Shown: positions 1-6,278 of the stretch, one piece after another
Numbering within the stretch: position 1 is the stretch's first letter
Layout: every line of letters begins with the position of its first letter
Source of the DNA: an uncultured Lachnospiraceae bacterium
Lineage (GTDB): Bacteria; Bacillota; Clostridia; Lachnospirales; Lachnospiraceae
Direction of reading: 5' to 3'
Length of the DNA: 11,119 bases
Assembly: GCA_947175305.1 (NCBI GenBank)
Contig: CAMWMO010000007.1
Span: forward strand, 1 to 11,119
Program-made: the position numbers and the translations under genes
Notes under the pieces: generated by a model
The model's input: the letters and a program-made list of their open reading frames with translations, nothing else
Told to the model about the DNA's origin: nothing
Databases searched by the model: none

Positions 1-521
1 TATACTGGCTGTCCCTGACCATTTACGATCACAAGGGCACTGATCTCTTTTTCTTCATTGTATTGAATAGAAGAAACAGAGAAACGTTCATTACAGTAAT
101 AGCGCTTTCCTTTATTCTGGTCTTCTTTGCTCTCAATCGACACCACATCTGCCGGTATCCAGATAAACGGCGCGGTATAAAGCTCTCTGCCGATCCCCCA
201 GTTAAAGCAGGCTCTCTTAAAACTATCGGAAGCCTGGGATTTTTCTTTCTCCGTATACCCTGTCGTACCCACGTCCTGTTTCGCCACCCACTGCCCTGAT
301 TCCTTATCATAGATCTCCACCGTACAGTAGAGGTTCCCTTCTATACACTGATGACTTCTTTTCCAGCCAAAGATCCCAAACGTCTCATCCAGTATCTTCT
401 GGTCTACCCTTGCATCCTTATAGAGTAACAGGCTCAAACCGTTTTCTTTGATAACGGAAACCCTGCACTCAATCTCATCTGCCTTTAACAGCCTTATCAA
501 GTCCCTTCCCACCTTTATCAT
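1..521 (-). CDS. Rad52/Rad22-like single-strand annealing protein (partial, C-terminus beyond window)
   Basis: The first 173 codons are visible and the 3' end runs off the window. The protein shows the layout of the Rad52/Rad22 annealing family: a FGIFGW segment (residues 48-53), a strand EGNLYCTVEIYD (61-72), a GQWVAKQDVGT stretch (76-86), then the signature helix KSQASDSFKRAC (94-105) followed by GIGRELY (109-115). Family members bind ssDNA and anneal complementary strands; phage and plasmid versions usually sit beside an exonuclease, as here, with the YqaJ gene ending 15 nt upstream. Start choice is uncertain: the ATG at 521 directly abuts AGAAAGG, while an in-frame GTG at 512 would have that ribosome site at a normal 9-nt spacing. 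An in-frame stop at 539-537 limits the start to this interval. The family call rests on motifs only. Confidence 0.65.
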   Translation of the reverse strand, partial: MIKVGRDLIRLLKADEIECRVSVIKENGLSLLLYKDARVDQKILDETFGIFGWKRSHQCIEGNLYCTVEIYDKESGQWVAKQDVGTTGYTEKEKSQASDSFKRACFNWGIGRELYTAPFIWIPADVVSIESKEDQNKGKRYYCNERFSVSSIQYNEEKEISALVIVNGQGQPV

Positions 522-536
522 CCTTTCTGCAGCCCA

Positions 537-1466
537 CTATGCTGCTTTCACTTCAAACCGTCTGGAATGAGAAACCTTTCCATAATCCACATAAAGCTCC
601 GGCCTCTCTTCCCTAATGCGCTTCGTGTCAAGCTTCGTGGAATCAATATTTTTCCACGAGACACGGAAACACTCACTGCTCGCAAGCTCATTATCCTGCA
701 TGAACAGCTTTACTTCCTGCTCGATCTGCTTCTGTTCCTCCTGCAGTTCCGATATAAAGCCAAGAATCTCTTCGCGCCGCCGTAGCTTTTCATCAAACCC
801 GACAAGTTCAATCGCACTTTCTTTTCTTGCTGTATGGAAGTACTGCTCAATCACCTCATCACAGGCTCTGCTCCCATCCGGAGGCGGGATGATGCCCGGT
901 AACACATGGGCATTCCAGAAATCCCCTTCTATTTCAATAAGACGGCTGAGCAGTTCATCGTCCCACTCTAACTTCCGGTATGTAAATTCTCTTCCCAAAA
1001 TAACCGTTGCGATATACCATGTGCGTTTCCCCGTGACTGCCATGTAGTGGTAGCACTGCATGATATAATGGAGCGGGATATTCCCATCAGCCCATTTATC
1101 TGCGTTATAAGCGCTGGTTGTCTTACATTCCAGTCCGGCATCCTCGCCTATTATCAGCCTGTCCACATCCGCGATCATGAACGGATGCTCTTTACTGCGA
1201 TACATGAAATTGGACTTGCGCACCTTTAGTCCCGTTGCTTCCGTAAAACGCTGTGCAACGTAATCTTCCAGATCATGACCGATACGGATCGCCTCGCTGT
1301 CCTGTTCTTCTACTACCTCACTTGTCTTATCTTGAAATATCTTCATAGCACTGCTGTATGGGTTCACACCACAGATTGCACCTGCATCGGAACCACCGAT
1401 TCCTGATTTTCTCAAACGGAGCCATTCCCTGTTGCTGACTCCTGCCAATGCTATTTTTTCAAACAT
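537..1466 (-). CDS. YqaJ/lambda-exonuclease-like viral recombinase nuclease
   Basis: 309 aa, matching the YqaJ viral recombinase family, whose members are 5'-3' dsDNA exonucleases of the PD-(D/E)XK fold. Visible motifs in order: IGGSDAGAICGVNPY (23-37), the GHDLED block with E67, DVDR with D100/D102, the ExK motif ECKTT (E113, K115), and QCYHYMAVT (Q137, Y141). A charged, probably coiled-coil C-terminal part (about 225-260, rich in E/K/Q) follows the nuclease core. The start ATG has a strong AAAAGGAGAGAGG site 4 nt upstream. It lies 15 nt before the Rad52-like annealase gene, and such exonuclease/annealase pairs carry out single-strand-annealing recombination in phages and mobile elements. 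All catalytic residues expected for the family appear present, so it is probably active. Confidence 0.88.
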   Translation of the reverse strand: MFEKIALAGVSNREWLRLRKSGIGGSDAGAICGVNPYSSAMKIFQDKTSEVVEEQDSEAIRIGHDLEDYVAQRFTEATGLKVRKSNFMYRSKEHPFMIADVDRLIIGEDAGLECKTTSAYNADKWADGNIPLHYIMQCYHYMAVTGKRTWYIATVILGREFTYRKLEWDDELLSRLIEIEGDFWNAHVLPGIIPPPDGSRACDEVIEQYFHTARKESAIELVGFDEKLRRREEILGFISELQEEQKQIEQEVKLFMQDNELASSECFRVSWKNIDSTKLDTKRIREERPELYVDYGKVSHSRRFEVKAA

Positions 1467-1484
1467 AATGCCTCTCTCCTTTTC

Positions 1485-1541
1485 TCAGAATACAAACGTA
1501 AGAATAATGAGGATAGCTAAGATTAAAATAATCTCAGCCAT
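1485..1541 (-). CDS. possible 18-residue hydrophobic peptide ORF
   Basis: A tiny ORF, MAEIILILAILIILTFVF, that is almost entirely I/L/A after an acidic N-terminus and ends 18 nt before the YqaJ start. It could be a single membrane-spanning peptide. A ribosome site is poor: GAGAAG lies about 5 nt upstream and GAGG abuts the ATG. The same stop codon also closes a longer 63-codon frame starting at 1676, whose N-terminal part overlaps another ORF and looks unlike a protein. No homologue is recognised, and it may be chance. Confidence 0.25.
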   Translation of the reverse strand: MAEIILILAILIILTFVF

Positions 1542-1557
1542 CCTCGCTTCTCTGCCA

Positions 1558-1728
1558 TCATAACTTTTCCGCATCTTGCTGCTTTCCACCCCAGAGAGTT
1601 CCTGCTTCGCGGTACACATACTTACTAGATTCCGTTCCGTGATATACCATTTCTCTGCATACATCCATATGACCAAAAGATTTTTTGAAATCTAAAATAT
1701 ATATATCCACATCTGCAGCCCCCGACAT
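1558..1728 (-). CDS. small hypothetical protein (56 aa)
   Basis: This ORF fills most of the 330-nt gap between the DUF932 and YqaJ genes. The proposed ATG at 1728 is preceded by AATAAGG at a 6-nt spacing. The product starts MSGAADVDIYILDFKKSFG and is mixed in composition (aromatic and charged), with no recognised domain. The same frame is open further upstream to an ATG at 1776. A much stronger ribosome site (GGAGGAGGTGGAG, about 1752-1764) sits before an ATG that reads only Met-Arg-Gln-stop, which may mean that an N-terminal segment has been frame-disrupted. Position within the recombination gene cluster suggests co-transcription. It is listed as probable but unproven. Confidence 0.38.
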   Translation of the reverse strand: MSGAADVDIYILDFKKSFGHMDVCREMVYHGTESSKYVYREAGTLWGGKQQDAEKL

Positions 1729-1796
1729 GAAAAGCCTTATTGTCTCATATCTCCACCTCCTCCACTTCCAGATCATCCATGAATCTGTTGACGGTT

Positions 1797-2729
1797 TTAA
1801 GCCGCCTTTACAAGCTGATAAGCCCTGTCGATCAGCGGATTGCCGTCAATGGTACGGGCAAACAGGTTTTCATTGTAGTTCGCAGTCTTGCGCAAGGGAC
1901 TGCTATGCGTTGCAAAGTCAGATACCGCATTGATGAAGCGGTATGCATTATTTCCAACTTTTTGCAGGTCAGGCGCATCATAATACCGTTGTTCCATATC
2001 CCCGCGAAGCCTGATGATGTTCCTGCTCTGGATCGGTGTAGCATCCTCCTCCATCGGCAGGAGCAGCTCAATATATTCCTTCACCTGTGCATCCGTCACT
2101 TTCTGTCTGCGTAACTGCTCAAACTCAATACCGAGGTTGTCCATATACTTCTCCGCCATAAAGAGCGTATCCTTCGCCTCCTGTATCTTGTCATGGATAT
2201 TGCCTGTGTGGATCATAGAAAAACTCCTCTTTGCCGTATCCAGAGCAATGTTCAACGTATTATTGCATACCACCCTCACAGGAGTCACCGCCACTTTCAC
2301 AGAGCCGGAACCGTCATGGGTATTAGAAAATACCAGATAAGAGCTTATACGCCCTCCTGCAATAACATACTCTTTTGGCAGTCTTGCGAGCAACCATACT
2401 TTCTTTCCTTCCTGTAATGATCCGGCAGTCTCATAGCGGACACCTTTTCCAAGCAGTTCATCGGTAAAACTGAACGCATCCGTATTCTGCACTACCTTAT
2501 AGCGGTCAGATACAACGCCCAACACTTTCCTGTCGGAACTGCGCACATTTGCCTTATACCCCTTCACCATTTCGTTGCAACCTGTATACACAGGCTCCTG
2601 CACCACTTCCCAGTCAAGCCTAGCAAGCCGGAGCGCGTCTGCTGATGTTGGTGCATCCATGACAATCGTTCCTAATCCATGCCATGGTTTTTCCCTTACG
2701 GAAAACATAGTTTCTACATTTGTTGCCAT
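1797..2729 (-). CDS. DUF932 (phage/plasmid-related) protein
   Basis: 310 aa from the chosen start. The N-terminus ATNVETMFSVREKPWHGLG is the hallmark opening of the DUF932 family (phage/plasmid-related protein). Further conserved-looking segments include VVSDRYKVVQNTDAF (about 74-88), VFSNTHDGSGSVKVAVTPVRVVCNNTLN (about 132-159) and HTGNIHDKI (about 173-181). The family is found on phages, plasmids and conjugative elements, often near recombination genes; its biochemical role is not established. The ATG at 2729 has AGGAAAGGAGATGG just upstream and gives the family's normal N-terminus. An in-frame ATG at 2798 would add 23 residues with no family character and is rejected. It is followed by a small ORF and then the YqaJ/Rad52-like pair in the same direction. 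Confidence 0.85.
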   Translation of the reverse strand: MATNVETMFSVREKPWHGLGTIVMDAPTSADALRLARLDWEVVQEPVYTGCNEMVKGYKANVRSSDRKVLGVVSDRYKVVQNTDAFSFTDELLGKGVRYETAGSLQEGKKVWLLARLPKEYVIAGGRISSYLVFSNTHDGSGSVKVAVTPVRVVCNNTLNIALDTAKRSFSMIHTGNIHDKIQEAKDTLFMAEKYMDNLGIEFEQLRRQKVTDAQVKEYIELLLPMEEDATPIQSRNIIRLRGDMEQRYYDAPDLQKVGNNAYRFINAVSDFATHSSPLRKTANYNENLFARTIDGNPLIDRAYQLVKAA

Positions 2730-2826
2730 AAAACCATCTCCTTTCCTCGTATACTTGTAATAAGATGCAAATAAAGACTTCCTTTCTGGAAGCCCCATTT
2801 ATACCCTTATTACAATATTTTCCCAC

Positions 2827-2841
2827 AGATAAGCATTATCT
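2827..2841. promoter_or_regulatory. short perfect palindrome upstream of the DUF932 gene
   Basis: AGATAA-GCA-TTATCT is a 15-bp palindrome (6-bp arms, 3-bp centre) located about 100 nt before the DUF932 start. It could be an operator for the recombination genes, but no convincing -35/-10 pair overlaps it and AT-rich palindromes of this size occur by chance. Confidence 0.2.
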
Positions 2842-2906
2842 TGTCCAGCTCGTATCCTGATAATACCTTTACATATAACTTTCCACACAAAATACCACAG
2901 CCAAAG

Positions 2907-3017
2907 CTATGCCCATTTTGTTTCCATGTTGTCAATAATTTTGACAATAGATATAACTGCAGCAACCAACGCCGCAGCTGCTTTTAAGATACTTTCAAAT
3001 AATTTCAGTATTTTCAC
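2907..3017 (-). CDS. 36-residue amphipathic/hydrophobic peptide
   Basis: A 37-codon ORF starting with GTG at 3017, preceded at good spacing by a strong AAAGGAGATTG ribosome site. The peptide begins MKILKLFESILKAAAALVAA, continues as a hydrophobic stretch of I/V/S/A broken by single lysines, and ends in a polar tail (NMETKWA). Lysines at 2, 5, 12 and about 26 among aliphatic residues suggest one amphipathic or membrane-associated helix. No family is recognised. It sits between the terminator at 3177-3219 and the DUF932 gene, so it is probably the first gene of the recombination cluster. It could be a membrane-active peptide, a small toxin or an element-specific modulator; none of these can be shown from sequence alone. 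Confidence 0.6.
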   Translation of the reverse strand: MKILKLFESILKAAAALVAAVISIVKIIDNMETKWA

Positions 3018-3148
3018 ACCAATCTCCTTTCCTATGATATGGCTGGATCTGATCCGCTTAATGCTATTATAAGAATATATTAGTATATATCCTGCATATA
3101 CGATAATTTTCGTTAGATCTATCCCTGCAATACATTCTCTTTACTGAC

Positions 3149-3178
3149 ATTATAAGCCCCTGCTCCAAGCGCAATCAA
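3149..3178 (-). promoter_or_regulatory. candidate sigma-A promoter for the recombination cluster
   Basis: On the minus strand TTGATT (3178-3173) and a perfect TATAAT (3154-3149) are separated by 18 nt. It lies just downstream of the terminator at 3177-3219 and about 125 nt before the GTG of the 36-residue peptide, so it is well placed to start the peptide, DUF932, YqaJ and Rad52-like transcript. It is a consensus match only. Confidence 0.4.
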
Positions 3179-3219
3179 AAAACAACCTATTCCCCCAAAG
3201 CGGGAACGGCTGTTTTTTT
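3177..3219. terminator. bidirectional rho-independent terminator
   Basis: Imperfect inverted repeat: arms 3177-3194 (AAAAAACAACCTATTCCC) and 3202-3219 (GGGAACGGCTGTTTTTTT), with a short loop. Both flanks have six or more A/T, so the RNA of either strand ends in a U-run. On the minus strand it would end the transcript of the zinc-ribbon genes and separate it from the peptide/DUF932 cluster. Confidence 0.8.
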
Positions 3220-3239
3220 GACTTTTATCTAACTACGAC

Positions 3240-3371
3240 TCATAGTGTACTCATTCTATAATCATCTACATATTCTTCATTTCCATATAAAGAGTTCTTT
3301 ATCTTGATTAGTAAATACTTTATGTAAGTTGAAAATTCTATGAATTCGCTGAAGCTTCCTTTTCTTCCGAT
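3240..3371 (-). pseudogene. possible coding relic without a start codon
   Basis: Overlapping and following the end of the zinc-ribbon gene, in another frame, there is a 43-codon stop-free stretch with protein-like composition. Its end reads IKIKNSLYGNEEYVDDYRMS-TL. It has no ATG, GTG or TTG near its 5' end. It joins the upstream gene's frame after a one-base shift near the AAAAGG run at about 3359-3364, so it could be the original C-terminus of the zinc-ribbon protein lost by frameshift. Its stop overlaps an ATG (ATGA), like a coupled gene pair, but that next ORF is only four codons long. It may be an accident of AT-rich DNA. The rest of the stretch between this gene and the peptide ORF holds only the terminator and the candidate promoter. 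Confidence 0.22.
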
Positions 3372-4228
3372 TTATATTCTTTCAAATAGTATTCCATCGC
3401 CGCCCGCAATACCGGCGCAGCTTTGACCATACAAACATATCTTGCAGGCCAGGGTCTTAAAATAGATCTCATTGACGCACTGAAAAAATATACTGTTTTC
3501 CCTGAATCTAAATTTGCATGATCAGGGCTAATATGTATCTCCACAAAGCAGCTCTTTTTTTCTCCAAATTCAGTGCCAACTCTTGTTCCCATCATTGCGT
3601 TTTGAGCAGCCGCAACCATCGCACCTTTCATACCATACCCTACCATTTTAATATAACTCCATTCACCAAAGTAAGTGGAAAGGTAAGCTAAATTACTATT
3701 TAAAAACGCTATTAATTCATCCGTATTGATGCTTTCTCTTGTTTTGCTTTCACCACCTTTAGCACGGAAACTAAAAATATAATCCACCAAAAGACCTATA
3801 GGATACACCATGAAACCAAACATAAAAAATATCACACAAAGACTTCCAAAAGAGGGCTCCCCTAAAAACAAAATAAATAGTAATATGAGCGAAACCCCAA
3901 AGTATATCCGTATAAATTTCTGTGGCACTTTGCTGTTCAACAAATCTTCTGCTGTTTCAAATTCAGTTGTTTTTCGCACATGCTCATTTATATAATCCCT
4001 AAACTTATTTTCCATTTGATCTGCCGCTCCCACCGATTTCATATCATTATCCATTACATTTCCTCCCTGATGCAATACTTCCGATGATATACCACTTCTC
4101 TGTTTTTGATCCTTAACCACCGGATCTGATATTTCTTTATCTACATTCACATCCGATATTTTTGCACCGCATTTATGACAGAATAACGCTTTTTTCTCTA
4201 ACTGTGTACCACATTTACTGCAAAACAT
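3338..4228 (-). CDS. zinc-ribbon membrane protein of unknown function
   Basis: 296 aa. The N-terminus is a four-cysteine zinc ribbon (C3, C6, C17, C20; FCSKCG and FCHKCGAKI). A polar linker (about 24-100) follows, then two hydrophobic segments (about 105-122 and 127-152) that look membrane-spanning, and a C-terminal domain (about 155-296) with GYGMKGAMVAAAQNAMMG and an amphipathic end rich in E and K. The C-terminal domain is not recognised. The ATG at 4228 is chosen over a TTG at 4234 because AGGAGGAGG lies 6 nt before it. It is 43 nt downstream of a second membrane/zinc-ribbon gene, and a terminator follows. Codon use is more AT-rich than in the partition and repair genes, suggesting separate acquisition. 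The ribbon probably faces the cytoplasm. Function is unknown. Confidence 0.75.
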   Translation of the reverse strand: MFCSKCGTQLEKKALFCHKCGAKISDVNVDKEISDPVVKDQKQRSGISSEVLHQGGNVMDNDMKSVGAADQMENKFRDYINEHVRKTTEFETAEDLLNSKVPQKFIRIYFGVSLILLFILFLGEPSFGSLCVIFFMFGFMVYPIGLLVDYIFSFRAKGGESKTRESINTDELIAFLNSNLAYLSTYFGEWSYIKMVGYGMKGAMVAAAQNAMMGTRVGTEFGEKKSCFVEIHISPDHANLDSGKTVYFFSASMRSILRPWPARYVCMVKAAPVLRAAMEYYLKEYKSEEKEASANS

Positions 4229-4271
4229 AGTCAACCTCCTCCTATTTGACTTTCTTCCTAAATTACTCTTA

Positions 4272-4742
4272 TCAGGTATTGTCGTTCATCTTGCTCCCAC
4301 AGAACTGACAAAATTTAGAATCTTTCTTTATTGCTTTCCCGCATTTAGCGCAAGTGGTCATTTCCACATTTGATACATTCTTTGCAAATATGTCTTGAAC
4401 ACTTTTGGCAAAGTTCATTTGATTTTCAGCGCCCTCACCCATGTTCGATCTGTTTTTTACCATCTGTACTATTTTCCAGACAACAAATATTACAACCGCA
4501 GCTATAACCCCAAAGAGAATTAACTTTCCCACAAATCCCAAAAATGAACCTAGCGCACCTAAAATCTTTAGTATAATTCCTTTAATAATCGCTATTTCAA
4601 ATGCAGTAAAAATCGCTATCCAGAAAATTTCTGTTGCACATCCTCCCACAAAATCAGTATAAAAGCTAGTGACAAACTTATGATATATGCCGAAGTTAAT
4701 AATCACTAAAATCAAAACCCCAAAACCCAATAACGTGTTCAT
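4272..4742 (-). CDS. multi-pass membrane protein with C-terminal zinc ribbon, unknown function
   Basis: 156 aa with about three hydrophobic segments (roughly 4-20, 38-60 and 68-92), a polar linker (about 95-128), and a C-terminal four-cysteine zinc ribbon (C131, C134, C145, C148; CAKCG and FCQFCGSKM). The design mirrors the next gene, where the ribbon is at the N-terminus before the membrane part. An AAAGAGAGG ribosome site lies 6 nt before the ATG. It lies 52 nt after the Mor-like regulator gene and 43 nt before the second zinc-ribbon gene, in the same direction, which suggests one operon. Zinc ribbons of this kind are common on bacterial membrane proteins of unknown role. Transport, stress response or defence are all possible and none can be chosen. 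Confidence 0.72.
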   Translation of the reverse strand: MNTLLGFGVLILVIINFGIYHKFVTSFYTDFVGGCATEIFWIAIFTAFEIAIIKGIILKILGALGSFLGFVGKLILFGVIAAVVIFVVWKIVQMVKNRSNMGEGAENQMNFAKSVQDIFAKNVSNVEMTTCAKCGKAIKKDSKFCQFCGSKMNDNT

Positions 4743-4794
4743 TACATGCCTCTCTTTCTTCTTTTGAATGTCCCTATCAGTATTACTACACTAT

Positions 4795-5121
4795 TTATTC
4801 CGTCTCATTTTCCCTTCGGCGTTTACTCAGTACACCCTCAATAAACTTTACCGTATATCCTCCTGCTCTTGCGATTTTGGCTCGTTCACGTCTATCCGTC
4901 TCCTGCTTTGCCAAATCCGCTATATATTCAGGACGGTACAACCTCATAGGGCAATCAATCTTGTCACCCCTGAAATATTTGAACAACTTAAGCATGGCAT
5001 CCCGGCCGATCAGTTCAAAAAGTTCTAAATAACTATCATTCAAAGCCTCCGCTTCATTGCCATCAACGCCAAACGCCTGATAAACCATTTCTTCATTGAT
5101 ATTATCCAGATCAATATTCAT
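4795..5121 (-). CDS. Mor-like transcriptional regulator
   Basis: 108 aa. The central part, ELFELIGRDAMLKLFKYFRGDKI (36-55), resembles the conserved opening of the Mor/C activator family (Mu middle-operon activator), and the C-terminal half (about 66-103), with TDRRERAKIARAGGYTVKFI, is where that family has its helix-turn-helix. The end (SKRRRENETE) is highly charged. An AGGAGGTGATACTTT ribosome site precedes the ATG, making this the best-translated start in its unit. Mor proteins activate promoters of mobile elements by binding as dimers to inverted repeats. A 17-bp-arm inverted repeat lies about 60 nt upstream and could be its site or a terminator. The helix-turn-helix is degenerate, so the family call is tentative. 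Confidence 0.55.
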   Translation of the reverse strand: MNIDLDNINEEMVYQAFGVDGNEAEALNDSYLELFELIGRDAMLKLFKYFRGDKIDCPMRLYRPEYIADLAKQETDRRERAKIARAGGYTVKFIEGVLSKRRRENETE

Positions 5122-5182
5122 AAAGTATCACCTCCTACACACGAAAGTTTATCAGCCTCCATTTCCTTAAATCCAGTCATAT

Positions 5183-5229
5183 AAAAGAACTTTTTAAGGA
5201 GAATATAAAGTTCCTTTAAAAGTTCCTTT
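5183..5229. repeat. 17-bp imperfect inverted repeat between the LPD28 and Mor-like genes
   Basis: Arms 5183-5199 (AAAAGAACTTTTTAAGG) and 5213-5229 (CCTTTAAAAGTTCCTTT) match at 15 of 17 positions without gaps, around a 13-nt loop. The minus strand also reads AAAGGAACTTT twice in tandem. The plus strand ends in T6, so the structure could be a terminator for antisense transcription. On the minus strand it could end the LPD28 transcript weakly or act as an operator for the Mor-like gene. Confidence 0.5.
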
Positions 5230-5278
5230 TTTGATAAATCTATCCACAAGGAAATATCCAGCCTCGTACCATGACATT

Positions 5279-5557
5279 TTACAACCATTCAAAATCACCT
5301 TCCTGCAGCCATAATACATTATCATTTACGAGCGGTAGCGGTACATCGCTAATCAATGTACCAAAGAAATTGACCATGATACCCCGCCTGACTCTTGCCG
5401 CAACTCCCTGACTTTCATCATCGTCTGCAATTTCATATTGATACCGCCCCTCTGGCACTGTACTCCTATCTATACGCATATCGCTGAAATCACACTCAAC
5501 GCCGCATACCTTCACTTTTGTAAATTTTTCCTGCCAGTAAGTCAACTGCATCATCAT
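5279..5557 (-). CDS. LPD28-domain-like protein
   Basis: 92 aa. The segment CGVECDFSDMRIDRSTVPEG (18-37), then RYQYEIADDDE (38-48), then IMVNFFGTLIS (60-70) and a terminal LWLQEGDFEWL (82-92), follows the pattern of LPD28 (large polyvalent protein associated domain 28), common on plasmids and conjugative elements of Clostridia. There it occurs as part of very large proteins or as a small stand-alone protein. Its function is not known. The first of three consecutive ATG codons (5557) is used because AGAAGGGAGAC precedes it. It is a single gene, with about 340 nt of non-coding DNA upstream and 157 nt downstream. Confidence 0.7.
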   Translation of the reverse strand: MMMQLTYWQEKFTKVKVCGVECDFSDMRIDRSTVPEGRYQYEIADDDESQGVAARVRRGIMVNFFGTLISDVPLPLVNDNVLWLQEGDFEWL

Positions 5558-5653
5558 GTCTCCCTTCTGTCTGTGCCCTCTGATACTCTCCTGTGATCAC
5601 CATCCTGCCAATGTCGCTTCATCTGACAATGATCTCCCTTCGATCCCATAATG

Positions 5654-5685
5654 AGAAAATCCCCATACCATAAATGGCACAGGGA
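5654..5685 (-). terminator. rho-independent terminator after parR (hairpin copy 1)
   Basis: On the minus strand TCCCTGTGCC (5685-5676), a 6-nt loop, then GGTATGGGGA (5669-5660) form a 10-bp stem including three G-U pairs, followed by TTTTCT. It lies about 210 nt beyond the parR stop, after the box cluster, and closes the partition unit. The other copy of this hairpin is at 7266-7298. Confidence 0.65.
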
Positions 5686-5733
5686 ACCGTGTGATACCAT
5701 ATCCTAATTCTCCGTCATACAACAAGTCTGGTG

Positions 5734-5845
5734 TGTTGCATATCCGCCACAGTTGATTGCAGATATGCAACTTTTGTCCCTTCATCCCACTGAAAAACAT
5801 TGGATCTGCAACAGATTGCTTGCACATGCTATCATATCTGCAACA
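5734..5845. promoter_or_regulatory. cluster of TGTTGCAGAT-like boxes: candidate partition site (parC)
   Basis: Directly downstream of parR there are at least four related boxes. Two near-identical minus-strand copies, TGTTGCAGATATG (5845-5833) and TGTTGCAGATCC (5813-5802), are 32 nt apart. A third, AGTTGCATATC (5772-5762), is 41 nt further, and TGTTGCATATCC reads on the plus strand at 5734-5745. The last two form a perfect 10-bp inverted repeat (5735-5744 with 5762-5771). Spacings near 3 and 4 helical turns suit a protein binding on one face. ParR proteins bind iterated boxes in the centromere, so this is a good candidate, although parC is more often upstream of parM. No credible ORF occupies 5558-5897, so the rest of that gap is only this cluster, the hairpin and the LPD28 leader. 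Confidence 0.5.
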
Positions 5846-5897
5846 AACTCTCTGATGAAAGACACTGCCGCCGCCATGCCTTACATCAGGATATTTT

Positions 5898-6278
5898 CTA
5901 CCTGATAAGATCAAGAACACCACTAAGCTCATCAGGCAACTTCTCACAAGCATCAGGAAGCACCGTTTCCTTTTCTCCAACTTCATTTTGTCTTGCTGGG
6001 ACATTCCCTGTGCTGATCCCCGCCAGTAATGCACCGACCAGCTTCATCCCCTGTACCTGCATCTCTTCCCGCACAGCCAATAGCATCTGCTCATGAAACT
6101 CCTGTCTCCCGGTGATCTCCATTTTTACGCTGAAATGTTCTTCCAACGCTCTCTTGACATACGATGTCAAGGAAGAAGAACTTCCAGCTACCTCCGCAAG
6201 TTTCATGTACAGGTCACATTCTGCTTCATCTGACATGTTAAAACGGATGAACACCGACTTCTGTTTCCCAGCCATCAT
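5898..6278 (-). CDS. parR: ParR-like partition adaptor (ribbon-helix-helix)
   Basis: 126 aa. The N-terminal 50 residues fit a ribbon-helix-helix DNA-binding domain: strand KSVFIRFNM (7-15), helix SDEAECDLYMKLAEVAG (16-32), and helix SLTSYVKRALEEHF (36-49). The remainder is acidic, with no detected domain, as expected for a divergent adaptor tail. In type II partition ParR binds the centromere and links it to the ParM filament through its C-terminus. Its start overlaps the parM stop (ATGA), so the two are translationally coupled. The repeat cluster right after the gene could be its binding site. The role is assigned mainly from the RHH fold and the position after parM; sequence similarity between ParR families is low. 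Confidence 0.7.
   Translation of the reverse strand: MMAGKQKSVFIRFNMSDEAECDLYMKLAEVAGSSSSLTSYVKRALEEHFSVKMEITGRQEFHEQMLLAVREEMQVQGMKLVGALLAGISTGNVPARQNEVGEKETVLPDACEKLPDELSGVLDLIR

Noticed and set aside
616..1047. 143-codon plus-strand ORF
   Set aside because: It is antisense to the YqaJ gene, of low complexity (Ser-rich), and has no supporting start.
2730..2798. 23-residue N-terminal extension of the DUF932 protein
   Set aside because: The downstream ATG has the strong ribosome site and gives the family's usual N-terminus.
5230..5239. CTATCCACA, one mismatch from a DnaA box
   Set aside because: It is a single copy with no replication gene or AT-rich iteron array beside it, so there is no case for an origin.
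5597..6034. 145-codon minus-strand ORF extending past parR
   Set aside because: It overlaps parR in another frame for about 140 nt, has no good ribosome site, and its remainder crosses the repeated boxes and the terminator hairpin.
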